The position numbers and the translations under genes are program-made. This document shows, piece by piece, positions 26,197 through 39,400 of a stretch of 64,000 nt of DNA. The stretch is taken from NCBI GenBank assembly GCA_016165875.1, contig JABBOT010000010.1:14533357-14597356 (forward strand), read 5' to 3'. The notes beneath the pieces are model-generated. The model had not been told where the DNA came from, made no database searches, and worked only from the letters and a program-made list of their open reading frames with translations. Within the stretch, counting starts at the first letter, position 1. Every line of letters begins with the position of its first letter. Source of the DNA: Acanthopleura granulata. Its lineage: Eukaryota; Mollusca; Polyplacophora; Chitonida; Chitonidae.

Positions 26197-28360
26197 TAAT
26201 TTGTTTAGGGATCTATATGTGCAAATGCTAGTTAGTGTGATTTGTACATGTTAAATCAAACTCTTCACTTTCATTAACTCACACATAATACCATTTAGTA
26301 TGCTTAAGATTGATTAAAAAAATTATTGACAGAAATAAAAGGACAACAAACCAGATTACAAGACCAGATATATTTATTTCAATTGTTTGGCCATGCCGTG
26401 AAGTGAAGATTATCCCTCACAAATTGCATGTGTCTGTGTTCTCCCTACAGATGTGTTGTGCAGGTTCACTGAATACGATGACAATAGCTGTGCGGAGAGT
26501 AACCCTTTGAGTTGCAAATGGCGGAGTGGCCAACTCACCGATGAAAATAAGCAAGTAAAAGCTGTGATATTCACATAGGCTGTGAGTAATTTGTACTAAG
26601 ACACAGTAAATACCTTTTGTTGACGCCTACACATTTACGTGGAGGAAACAGAGGCGTGTAAGCAACTAAACCAGAAGCCTGCGGATCAATTGATTCTGTT
26701 AAGTTGGATACATTTGGAAAGCAAGCTTGTTCAATGACCAAATTCCGATACCACCTAACCCCCTAACAAATTTCACAAAGAAATGCTGAGTTACGGTACC
26801 AGTAACAGGTGTTATATTTCTAGGACGGCAGTTAGGCAGTTGTACTGACTGATTGATGACTTTGTTAGTCAAAATAACCCCTTTCTCAGATGTTCATTAT
26901 GAAAAGCTGGTTCAGTGAATCTTGCAAGTAATATAGGAGGCAAAACTCGGGTTGTAGTGGAAACGAGAGTGCTGTCACATAGTAGAGTGTTTTATGGTTA
27001 CTGGCTACAAACGCATTAAAGCATGGCGTCAGTTTTGTTGTAACATTGAGCAATTAGCTTCCAGGCCGGTCAGCTGCTAAATAAAGCAAGTGAGACTGCC
27101 GAAATCATAGTGCCCTTGTTTGCAAGTGTTTGTACTTTGACAGGAGACATAATATAAGTGGCTGAGTTGCGAGGCAGCAGAACTCTGGCACTGCTCCCAG
27201 GAAGATAAATGGAAGGTTGTATGACTCCCCTGGTACAGCAACATCCAGATATCGGAGCAGCAGAGGAGTTCATGTAGGACTAACCAATGCCCAAACTCGG
27301 GCCGTTCAAAATGTCCATTGTATGATACCGACATTGTAGGACTGGATCTTTGTTTTAACAGCGGATTAATGATGTCACATCTGTGGTTAGGTAATCCCAC
27401 ATGCATTCTCAACACTGGTAGTAGGGCCATAACCCGCTTTTTTGTATGATAAGTGTAATAAATGAGTTTGAAAGACTCCAACTTCATCATCAAAGCATGT
27501 CACAAAACTGAAGCGGCTTAGCATGGGCAGTTGCCCCAACATTTCAGACGAAAGTCCACGAAAAACCATGCCAACCATATCTCGGCTATCCAGGGACACG
27601 CCGCAACTTTTTGCAAAAAATGAGCCAAATTTAAATAAATGAAAGTGAATAATGTCAAATAAAACCTACATACATCAAGGAATCAAATACGAAGAATTTG
27701 TAGAGATGTTAATTGTGGCTAAAAACTTAAAAATCAGTACATGCTATGTTGACAAAGTCACTGTAAACCTCAAAGGAATCTCAGAATAGATTGCTTCAGA
27801 CAGGGGAGATAATTTGCACAAAGTGAATACCAAAATTTAGATATTGCCTCTGTCGAATATATATTGACGGCTGCTCCAACATACGATGTAGAAAATGAAT
27901 TCCTTGCTGTGGAACTTCACTCTATTTATTACTGACATACTAAGTGAGTAAGGGTCTCGGGTGTGAGATGCACATGTCATTCTCTGGCCTTGTTTCTGAT
28001 AATTAATATGTATCACTTCATTTATCGAGCAGGTGGCATGGAGACATACTTCATGACATTTCGTTCGTGTAAGTGCTACTTTTCCCCATCTCCTGACATT
28101 TAACGCAAAACGAGTTCGCATTTTGCATTTATACGAAAGTGTGTCTAGAAATTATGCTTTATTCGGTAGCAGCGGGACCAAAATTGCAAACACTACAGAT
28201 CGGCGGAGGTGAACAGTGTTTACATAAAGTAAGCAGTTAGGGTAACTCTTGGGTGTTTAAGCTATACGTCAATGTGGTCTTATGTATGTGTGTGTAAGTC
28301 CAATTTGGGGTATATTTGGGTATGTTAAGTTTGTTCTTGTTGTTGCATTCTCACTTTCTG

Positions 28361-28375
28361 TGACGTCATTGACGT
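28361..28375. promoter_or_regulatory. CRE-like pair, TGACGTCA then TGACGT
   Basis: A full palindromic CRE at 28361-28368 followed after one base by a half site at 28370-28375. It sits about 2 kb upstream of the CLASRP ATG exon and could mark its promoter. CREB/ATF binding to this word is established; function here is inference. Confidence 0.35.
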
Positions 28376-29831
28376 CCCTGCTGGTAGCTGTGGCACATGT
28401 GAAAGGTGCTCAGCCTCTATCGCATGTCGCTCACAACAGACGCCTACTGTTTAGGCGCTGAATAATAGACAATATGACAGCTTTGATGTCAGGTGGCTTT
28501 GATTCAGTTATTGCAGCTGGAAAAAGTTGGCAATACAGCAGAAAAAATTGACTATTACTTAGGAATATTATTAAAGGCTAATGACATTAAAAACAAAAAA
28601 AACGCTAGCTGAATGGTAATGACAACGCAGGTTTGCAACTTTGCATATGGATAACAATTTCTGATTTATTGGATTTGCAGGATGCTGACATCCGTATTAA
28701 CATCCTTGTCAAACATATGAACGTTCTACATCTACATACATATGTATAGGGACTTAGCCCATCAGCAGTGCCCAGTGTTCATTTGCTTGTTTTAGTGCTG
28801 AAAATCTCTCGGTGACATTATTTTAACCTTATGACAACAATTTGCTGTGAAAGATGGTTTCAAAAGATGTATGGTTACATTTACCAACCGTTTAGCCGTG
28901 TTGGTGTTGATATTTCTGATTTGGTGATTTCACCAGGAATCACTTTATATTTACATGAGAAAGTGTATCAGCTGACACAGTTTACCCATGCAAACTATGC
29001 TCAACTTAGAGCATAAATTATTATTTCCATTTATTTGATTTCATCACAAGAAGTCATTTTAAAATAGTCGCGTAAACAACATGTTCTCGATGTACAAATC
29101 CCTGGCCTTGTAACGTTGGGCGATCATATAAAATCATGTGTATTCACAACTGGTATAATCGGTCTTGATGTAATCCCCTAATTATTCCCCTAATTTCTTG
29201 TGCTTTTCAAGAAATATATGAATGTATGTTGACAAAAAACAAACCGCTTACTGTTCCCATAATTGTGCCATGTGCACATTCAGTTTAGCATTTGCACAAT
29301 CTTATTTGTGTAAATAGCGCATCATAAGGTGACCAGAAGCGTGATTTTATAAAAGGTGATCAATTTTGGATACTTTAAAAAAAAAAAAAGGCCCATATAT
29401 TTTAAGTGGCCAGTTTTTTCAAATTTGAGCTCCTGTGGTCTGATCCCATCTTCACCGGCCAAAATGGCGCTAACTAACCTTAATGATAAATATTGTTAAT
29501 TGTGCATCAAACACTGCCCTGCCAGGGAAGGCTCTATTCAGAATACAAAGACATAGTGAGTTAGTCTGGCAGTCCCAAAGGACTGACCGGGCAACTTGGG
29601 CCTCCCTCTTTTCTACCTCCATGAATGAATTATCATCACTCTACCATACGACAACAACCTTAGCTTAAAAACTCCCTTGTTGGACTGCTGTATGATTTTT
29701 AGGGGTTTTGTAAGCCGAGGTTGCTGTCATGTGGTAAAGTGACGTTAAATCATTGAAGAACCAGCTTTCCATCATGATCATGTGAAAAGTGGGTCAGCCA
29801 CTAACAAAAGCACAAACCTAGTCTTTGGAAC

Positions 29832-29926
29832 TGCCTCCAGTGTCCTTCCACCATAATGCTGGCTGTCACCATAAAAGTGATATCCTTGAGTATAGCATAA
29901 TACACCAATCAGATAAACACATAAAT
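29832..29926 (+). repeat. SINE 3' end, family B, 5'-truncated
   Basis: gtccttccaccataatgctg, then tccttgagtatagcataata and accaatcagataaaca. Diverged copy of the tail seen at 42340-42420. Confidence 0.65.
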
Positions 29927-30282
29927 GTTGCTAGGGCTAGAGTTGACAGCCTAACTTGATAACCCTTAGGGTTTTACTTGGGTGAAAACTGCCTGTGAAC
30001 CATAGTTTTATACACCTAGAAAATCAACCAAACCACCATAAATTTGGTTCAGAAAGAAAGCTAAATAGGCTAAGATTTGATCCCATCATCCATTTCTTCC
30101 TCCAAGCCGAAGCAATGCTCTGGAACACCTGTGTTTTGAAACTGTCAAATCTTGTATAGAATTGTGTAGAACTAATCTCAAATTTTACTGTACGATATGA
30201 CTGCAGTCTTGTTGATGTGCCATCATCTTATAATTATTCACTGTGAAATGAACATGTAGTAATGTTTTATCATTGTTTTCAG

Positions 30283-30481
30283 GTTGCCAACATTAATTGT
30301 GTGAGAACAGGATAAATCGTTCCTGTTGGAAAGACTTATTTTGTTGGCAAGAATTTCCTCTGAAACCGTCAAGCTGGCGACTATGTGGCATGAAGCGCGG
30401 AAGCAGGAGCGGCGCATCCGCGGGCTTATGGTGGACTACAAGAAAAGGGCAGAAAGGCGGCGAGAATTCTATGAAAAAATT
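30283..30481 (+). CDS. CLASRP: CLASRP exon 1 (coding part 30383-30481)
   Basis: ATG at 30383; codes residues 1-33, ending in FYEKI before donor GTAAGA. The stretch 30283-30382 has no ATG and is preceded by a good acceptor (pyrimidine run then TTTTCAG at 30276-30282), so this is probably the second exon of the transcript with a 5'-UTR exon further upstream. Exit phase 0. Confidence 0.9.
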
Positions 30482-33400
30482 GTAAGATTTATAAAATAGC
30501 ACATCTTGCTTGGAGGACAGATAAAATTCAGTATCAGAGTTAATATTATTTTTGTGTTGATAGAAAACTGTTCACAATGAAAATATTGAATGACTGGTCG
30601 TTTAAAGCAACAAAAGGTGCTACAAGTATCATCGTAATTTTCACGTCAGTGTAACATTTGTTCTGATTAAATTGTTTTTGTGTCTCAGTTAATTTAGAAT
30701 TTTTATGAACATGTCCTTGATAAAAAGAATTTGTCTTTTCTCCATCACAGAAGCTTGATCCAACACAATTTTTACGCCTCCATGGAAGACCCCTGAAAAT
30801 ACATCTGGACCATGCTGTTGCCATGGCAGCAGAAAGCCCCCAAAGCATGTGAGTGCTATAGAATTTTTCTCATATCATTGGTTGTATTACCATGTATTTT
30901 TTCTGTATTAACTTGCATGATGGCATTTGTGACAACTGAAGGTTATTTAGTCCGAAAGAATTGATGTTTTGAGGTTTTATCACATATAATTCATGAATCA
31001 AGACATTAACATACCTGAATTTTGCTTTTTTATAACACCTAAGTTTTGGACACTCTCAGAAAGTTTTTCAAAGGTGCTCAAACAAACTCCTCTACATAGC
31101 CAAGCAGGGCGGATTATAAGAAGAGGTCTTGCAGATTAACATCTAATATGTCTGTACCCAATTCACCCTTAGTCAGAGCATAGCCATACGTGTTTAGCCA
31201 GACAACAATAACAATTTTATTTTATTCATCATTAAAGATTGTAGATTTGGCTTAGATGCATTGTACTTTACCATAAAGCATTCAATAGGCTTTGTAAAGT
31301 CCACAAAACCACAGAGGGGAGAAGTTGCTTTTAAGACAGCTGCCGAGATCCTGTGCAAGCCTGTTAGCAAAGGGAAAATGATGGACACAGATGGTGTTTG
31401 CTCATGAGATTGTAAGAATGTACCAATCAATCAGCCATACACAGATGGTGTTTGCTCATGAGATTGTAAGAATGTACCAATCAATCAGCCATACACAGAT
31501 GGTGTTTGCTCATGAGATTGTAAGAATGTACCAATCAATCAGCCGTACACAGATGGTGTTTGCTCATGAGATTGTAAGAATGTACCAATCAATCAGCCAT
31601 ACACAGATGGTGTTTGCTCATGAGATTGTAAGAATGTACCAATCAATCAGCCATACACAGGTGGCAGCATGGAATGACCACTATAACTAACTTGCAACAT
31701 TTGGATCCATCCTGTTTGAAATATTATGGCGTGAACTTGTTTGGCTTTGAAATGAGATGGAATTCGAACAGGTTTTTGTTCAGGTTTTGCTTACCAAACA
31801 GACTTTCTCACATTATCTTGACAAAAAAACCACGATCGATCAGTCTAAATCTTTTAATAGACTTCAACTCGAAGCATAAGTTTTGAGGACTGGAGGGATG
31901 CTATTGTTACTTCCTCCAGTAGTACTTACTCACATCTTGATTCCTGTCATCGTTTTGCTGTGATTTTACAGATTGTCCATGGGGAAAAATCTAAGGGTTC
32001 CAAAAACGAGCACAAATACAAATGTGCTTCTCGTATTAGGGATGTAGCAGTTTGCTCCTTAAATACTGATTACCTCCCTTTGCTTTTTGCAGGATGCCGT
32101 GGCGAGGGAACCCTAATAACATGATAGATAGGTTTGATGTGCGGGCAAACCTGGACATAATCCCTGAGCCTGTCAAAAACTCCCCTGTAATGTATGTGAA
32201 GTTTGACTCTATTCTCCCCAACACAGACTTCTGTACCAGCCCTATACGCACCCAGGCAGCTCCAGATAATCAACCAATCACAGGAAAGCACAGTCACCTT
32301 CCAAAAATTTAAACCTTTACAACATTGGATGGTCTTGTGTTTAAAAATAACATTATAAACTCAGCAGTTGTAGTAAAATTTTACTTTTAATTTTTCTACA
32401 AGACTAAAGGTTTTTGTCAAAGACTGTGAAGTTTGTAAAAGAAAGTTTTACCCAGTACAGTGTGTTGTTCAAAGACATTTGAATTGCGATCTTTCAGATG
32501 TTTTTGTTGTGTGTTTAAACTGTAAAATCTAGACTGGACTCATTAGAACTGATTAACCTGGGTGACTAGATGTGTTTTATGGTGAAATTAGATGGTGTGC
32601 TTGTTCTGGTGACCACAGATTGTCTGAGTCTCAGGAGCGTGAAGAAAGGATGTGTTGCTACGAGAGTTACAGGACTTTGGTAGAGAATGAAGCTGCAGGC
32701 TGTAAGTCACTCACTGATTGTTGTTTCAAAGCAATTGCATAAACATTAACGCAAAGCAGTTTAAAGACTTGTGTTCAAACCCTGATTCTGGGGATAGAGT
32801 TTTCAAGTGCATGAGTGGGCATGCTTCTATCAGTAACTATCATAACAATATTTATATCAGTTAATAACAATTTAATGCTGTTAAAACCAGTTCCTTTTTG
32901 TTTAACTGATTTGCCCTATTAACCAAACCAATTTGAGCTGCATTTTAATGATTTTTATCTTGGGGTTGTTGATTTGATAGAAAAGTGAAATATTATTGAC
33001 TATGGATTTAAAGGACAGACGACATTTAAACAAAGTACACATCATTTGAAAGGCTGTTTCCTGATATTTGTCTTCATTATTTATTTGGCATTTTGCACAG
33101 TGAACGATTAAAATGAAAAGAAAAATTGAGGTGCTACAGTGAACTTTTTTGACCCTATTGAACAGACTGAAACACAGTGACATGACAGATTATTTTTTTT
33201 TTGACTGCTGAACATGCTTTAGCTGTTTCCACATTAAGTGCAGATACAGATGTCGCACTGCATATATATATATATGCACATATAACCATAGCTGGGTTAC
33301 CATCAGAGCAGTTAAAAACAGTCTGTAGTGAAGACCATATTTGAAACCAGCACAAAATGGCCTTTTAGACGATGTGTACCTTGTTTAAATGTGATCTATT

Positions 33401-36400
33401 CTTTTAAACCCTAATCAAATGAAGTGTGTTGATCCACTTGGATTATGTCCGAAGGATGCCAAAGTAATTTCAAAACGTTTTACAAAATGCCACATGTATC
33501 CATTGCAATGCAGGTTTTGCTCAATCCTATATTGATACATCACCCCTTCTCAGACTAAAATCCTTTTGGAATTAAATACCGTTTTATTTGATTGGTGTTT
33601 TATGCCGTACTCATGAATATTTCACTTATACTACAGAGGTGAATGACATACCATTAGAGACTGGGTAATACTCGTTTATTATGTTTATAATTTTGTGCTG
33701 GTGTTTGTGTTTTCTTTCAGTGTCTGAGGAACAGTGCCTGTACCAGATCTATGTTGACGAACAATTTGGACCTGTTACAAAAGTTGGCTCTACAGAAGAA
33801 GAGAAGAAAAAGTATGTTGAAAGCAATAGTGCATATTCATCAGCAACTGACATAATACAAAGTATAGAATTTAACACCAACAATGAAATCAGTGACCGAA
33901 GAATCCACTACTTTTAAGATCCTCTTCTTACACATGCACAATAACTGCCCGTAAAAGTTTAATTTAAACCAACTTTTGGAGGAAAACATTAGATTACAAG
34001 ATGCACAGATGGAAGGAAGTTATTGTACAGTTTAGTTTTCACAATGAAATGCCAGTGCAACATGTACCAATACAACCTTTTGGTGTCAGATTATCGGAGA
34101 AGAAAGCAGCTATTGGTTTTTCCTATGGTGAGACCACCCCTGGCGAGGAGAAAGAAGGCGAAAGTGAGGGAGACAGTAGTGACACCGATGTGGAGACAGC
34201 AGATTTAGGTAGGCCAGTCCACTAGCATTTGTCAGATTTACCTGTAGTTACCTTATGATACTAACATATCAGTTGTTTACTTTCTTGAGAACGGTGTAAA
34301 ACACCAATCAAATACATAAAATAAAATATATAAGTTTGTATATATATATATACATATGCGTGTAAGTATTTTGGTATTATCACATGTAGTGTGTCATTTT
34401 GGTATGAACCAACTGTAGGTACATGTATGTCAGTTTAGCATTATTAGGTAGTTGTATTTAACGTATGTAATTTTTGCACTATCATTTAGTTGTAGGTGTC
34501 AGTTTGGTATTCTCAGTTGTAGTATATTTTGGTGTTCTGACTTAATAGTATTTATTTCAATTTGGTATCCTCTGTCAGATTAAGATTCATTGGTTTGCTC
34601 TCTCGTGTCTCACAAGTGGAAAGTCATAGAACACAAGATATAGTCTATACACATATATGTGTCAAAATATTTGCTAGCAAACAATCAAATTTCTAAAAAT
34701 ATTATTACAGCCATATTTCATATGCACGTAATGCTATTCCTGAAATCATGAGATATGTCCTAAAGGACAAACTAGCACCGTCTTGCTTCAGTGATGAATA
34801 ACTTAAACCGCAGTGACATTAATCTATGCTGTGTTTCAGACGTAACCCTGGATGTGGACACTTTAACCCCAGAGCAGATCACACAGTTAAACCAGTGTGC
34901 CCATCAGTTTGGCATGAGTGAGGATGACTACATCAGGTGAGGAGACTCATTCAGACCACACACCTCCCAGAGAAGCCAAATAAATTGACTGACTCCAGAA
35001 ACGGTTTCGTGTAGAATTAGAATTGTAGAAATACAGACTTTTGCATAGAATTATGTCCTCAGTATGCTCAGAGAAATATTGAACTTCAGTTGATAAATAT
35101 ATATGAATCCAGTAGAGAATTAAATCTTTGAAAGCAATTTATTCCAGTGAATAAAAAAAGTTCTAATTCTGTTAGTATTCTTGGAGATTTCTTGTCAGCA
35201 ATCTGACAGAGACGTAAAGCACAAAAAACTAATGTTGATAAATTGGCATGTACAGTATTTCTCCTGAGTGTCGGAGGAGAGTTTCTACTAGTGAAAGTAC
35301 TTCAGCCATTTCGTGATCGGTAATCACAAGAAATGCAGAAAAGGTATACAAGCTCATATATCAATCTCTAAATATATCTGATTTTACAACAGCATAATTT
35401 CACTGTCGAAGAAGTACAATATTGTTGAGTACAGCGTAAAACACCAATCAAATAAAATAAATAAATAACTGAAAGAAGCAGGATTTGGATTCGGTTTGCA
35501 TCACCTTGCAAAGTTTACAAACAGACTGTCTTTCTCAGCTTGTCAGATGTACATATATTGCATTTGTGTGGTTAACAGGTTGCTAACCAAAGACAAAGAG
35601 GAGATGGAGACCCTGAGGCAGGCCAAACTGCTGGAAGAGGAAAAAGCGCAGTTCTCAGTGAGTAACCTCTGACACACATGATTGTGGGCAACTTCAAGTG
35701 ACCAGGCATCATAAGTTTTTCACTAATGCTTTGAACGGGCTTACAGAAGCTGTGCAGTCAAGACAACAGGCTATCTACTCTGATAACAATGTACTGAAGC
35801 TCTGAAGTAAGTGATCCCAAAACGAGGAACATTTGATGACTATATATAAAATCACTGATGAGTGGTTGGAAACATTTGATGAAGGAACATTCCCAAACTG
35901 TGTGGCTTGTGTGTTTATTGTGACTGGCTGTGGTGTCATGTTTGATGATCAGTAAGGCAGCATTATGCTTTTGTCAGTATAGGGGACCTTTGTGACATAT
36001 TATGGACATTTGATGAAGGAACATTCCCACACTGTGTGGGTTGTGTGTTTATTGTGACTGGCTGTGGTGTCATGTTTGATGACCAGTAAGGCAGCATTAT
36101 GCTTTTGTCAGTATAGGGGACCTTTGTGACATATTATGGACATTTGATGAAGGAACATTCCCACACTGTGTGGCTTGTGTGTTTATTGTGACTGGCTGTG
36201 GTGTCATGTTTGATGACCAGTAAGGCAGCATTATGCTTTTGTCAGTATAGGGGACCTTTGTGACATATTATGAACATTTGATGAAGGAACATTCCCACAC
36301 TGTGTGGGTTGTGTGTTTATTGTGACTGGCTGTGGTGTCATGTTTGATGACCAGTAAGGCAGCATTATGCTTTTATCAGTATAGGGGACCTTTGTGACAT

Positions 36401-39400
36401 ATTATGAACATTTGACATTTGATGAAGGAACATTCCCACACTGTGTGGGTTGTGTGTTTATTGTGACTGGCTGTGGTGTCATGTTTGATGACCAGTAAGG
36501 CAGCATTATGCTTTTGTCAGTATAGGGGACCTTTGTGACATATTATGGACATTTGATGAAGGAACATTCCCACACTGTGTGGGTTGTGTGTTTATTGTGA
36601 CTGGCTGTGGTGTCATGTTTGATGACCAGTAAGGCAGCATTATGCTTTTGTCAGTATAGGGGACCTTTGTGACATATTATGAACATTTGATGAAGGAACA
36701 TTCCCACACTGTGTGGGTTGTGTGTTTATTGTGACTGGCTGTGGTGTCATGTTTGATGACCAGTAAGGCAGCATTATGCTTTTGTCAGTATAGGGGACCT
36801 TTGTGACATATTATGGACATTTGATGAAGGAACATTCCCACACTGTGTGGGTTGTGTGTTTATTGTGACTGGCTGTGGTGTCATGTTTGATGACCAGTAA
36901 GGCAGCATTATGCTTTTGTCAGTATAGGGGACCTTTGTGACATATTATGAACATTTGATGAAGGAACATTCCCACACTGTGTGGGTTGTGTGTTTATTGT
37001 GACTGGCTGTGGTGTCATGTTTGATGACCAGTAAGGCAGCATTATGCTTTTGTCAGTATAGGGGACCTTTGTGACATATTATGGACATTTGATGAAGGAA
37101 CATTCCCAAACTGTGCGGGTTGTGTGTTTATTGTGACTGGCTGTGGTGTCATGTTTGATGATCAGTAAGGCAGCATTATGCTTTTATCAGTATAGGGGAC
37201 CTTTGTGACATATTATGGACATTTGATGAAGGAACATTCCCACACTGTGTGGGTTGTGTGTTTATTGTGACTGGCTGTGATGTCATGTTTGATGACAAGT
37301 AAGGCAGCATTATGCTTTTGTCAGTATAGGGGACCTTTGTGACATATTATGGACATTTGATGAAGGAACATTCCCACACTGTGTGGGTTGTGTGTTTATT
37401 GTGACTGGCTGTGGTGTCATGTTTGATGACCAGTAAGGCAGCATTGTGCTTTTGTCGGTATAGGGGACCTTTGTGACATATTATGGACATTTGATGAAGG
37501 AACATTCCCAAACTGTGTGGGTTGTGTGTTTATTGTGACTGGCTGTGGTGTCATGTTTGATGATCAGTAAGGCAGCATTATGCTTTTGTCAGTATAGGGG
37601 ACCTTTGTGACATATTATGAACATTTAATGAAGGAACATTCCCACACTGTGTGGGTTGTGTGTTTATTGTGACTGGCTGTGGTGTCATGTTTGATGACCA
37701 GTAAGGCAGCATTATGCTTTTGTCAGTATAGGGGACCTTTGTGACATATTATGGACATTTGATGAAGGAACATTCCCACACTGTGTGGCTTGTGTGTTTA
37801 TTGTGACTGGCTGTGGTGTCATGTTTGATGACCAGTAAGGCAGCATTATGCTTTTGTCAGTATAGGGGACCTTTGTGACATATTATGGACATTTGATGAA
37901 GGAACATTCCCACACTGTGTGGGTTGTGTGTTTATTGTGACTGGCTGTGGTGTCATGTTTGATGACCAGTAAGGCAGCATTATGCTTTTGTCAGTATAGG
38001 GGACCTTTGTGACATATTATGAACATTTGATGAAGGAACATTCCCACACTGTGTGGGTTGTGTGTTTATTGTGACTGGCTGTGGTGTCATGTTTGATGAC
38101 CAGTAAGGCAGCATTATGCTTTTGTCGGTATAGGGGACCTTTGTGACATATTATGAACATTTGATGAAGGAACATTCCCACACTGTGTGGGTTGTGTGTT
38201 TATTGTGACTGGCTGTGGTGTCATGTTTGATGATCAGTAAGGCAGCATTATGCTTTTGTCAGTGTAGGGGACCTTTGTGACATATTATGGACACAGAGAC
38301 AGTGTCAAGTCATGATGGTAATGATGGTTAAACTGAATGAATGAATGCTTATTGTTTAATGCTACTACTACTCAAGAATATTTCACTTTTACGAACGCTG
38401 TGTCTCCTTGGTGCAGGACGGATTTCCACCGAGACAACTTGCCGAAAACACCCTACAAGCCCCCTCACCCAGTCACATTATATGTGCCGACTATCCTCTT
38501 CACCTAGCGAAGAAGCGGGATGTGCCATTTTTTAAAGTCTTTGGTATGACCCGACCCATCTTTGAACCCTGATCTCCCCGTCAGAAAGCGGACGCTCTAC
38601 CAACTGCGCTATCCTGGCGGGTGGTTAAACTGATATTGCATACATACATCATCAGTATGATGACATTGTCCAATGTTATTATCAAAAGCCGACTTGACAG
38701 TCCAGTTTTTTTTTTAACCAGTTCATACTTCCTTTTTGCTTTTTCTTTCCTTATAAATCTCCAACTATTAAGCCAGCCGCTGTTTCTCGTAATGTTTCCA
38801 GGGACGGAAATCCAGAAGGGAAAGAAGGGCATTTAAGGAAAAGAAAATGGCTGGAAGGAAAATCAGTCCTCCAAGGTACATGAAGAACTATGATGCAGAC
38901 GGTTGCTACATGCATGTCAGATGAAGAACCCACCAAAAAGGATCATGTGTCCCATATTACACTTAAACAAAGAACTAGTTAAACCATCACTGAAAATTAT
39001 TGATTTTTACTACATTAAACAGTTAGCAGCCATATCAAGATGTGAATTTTTCAAACTCAAATTTAGGCCTCAAATCCTGAGACTTGAAAACAAACTTATC
39101 ACTGTAATAATTTGTAGATAGCTGGTATTCTGTTCTTTGAAACTAATATTCAAATCATATATACAAGTCTTAATTAATAGTTATTTCCTTCTTAATTTTC
39201 AGTTATGCAGCTAGAGAGAGTCCAAAATACACACCATATAAAAAGTAAGTGATTTATTTTTTGTTTGTTTTATTTCGCTGACATGACTAGTCATGTAGAT
39301 GGCTGGAGGAATTATTTTGCATAAAAAAATTTAGCACCTTACTGAAGTTAATTGTAGAATTCCATATCTCCACAAGTATCTCCACACATATATGTATTCA

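Larger units (their letters stand above)
26200..30282. other. Divergent intergenic region, probable CLASRP 5' region
   Basis: No convincing coding exon. It holds the CRE pair at 28361-28375, a possible 5'-UTR donor GTAAGC at 28229, a YY1-like aaaatggcgc at 29461-29470 and a SINE tail at 29832-29926. Minus-strand frames at 27070-27599 switch phase and match nothing I know. The CLASRP transcription start should lie here because exon 1 begins with an acceptor. Confidence 0.5.

Noticed and set aside
27070..27599. Overlapping minus-strand frames of 67-138 codons
   Set aside because: Protein-like sense shifts among three frames, nothing resembles a known family, and no consistent splice sites link them.
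31391..31690. 99-codon frame with an 18-residue repeat
   Set aside because: It is the 54-bp intronic tandem repeat read in frame, not a gene; it lies between CLASRP exons 2 and 3.
35877..38296. CRISPR-like or coding repeat array
   Set aside because: Units are contiguous with no unique spacers, the DNA is a eukaryotic intron, and 134 bp does not keep a frame.
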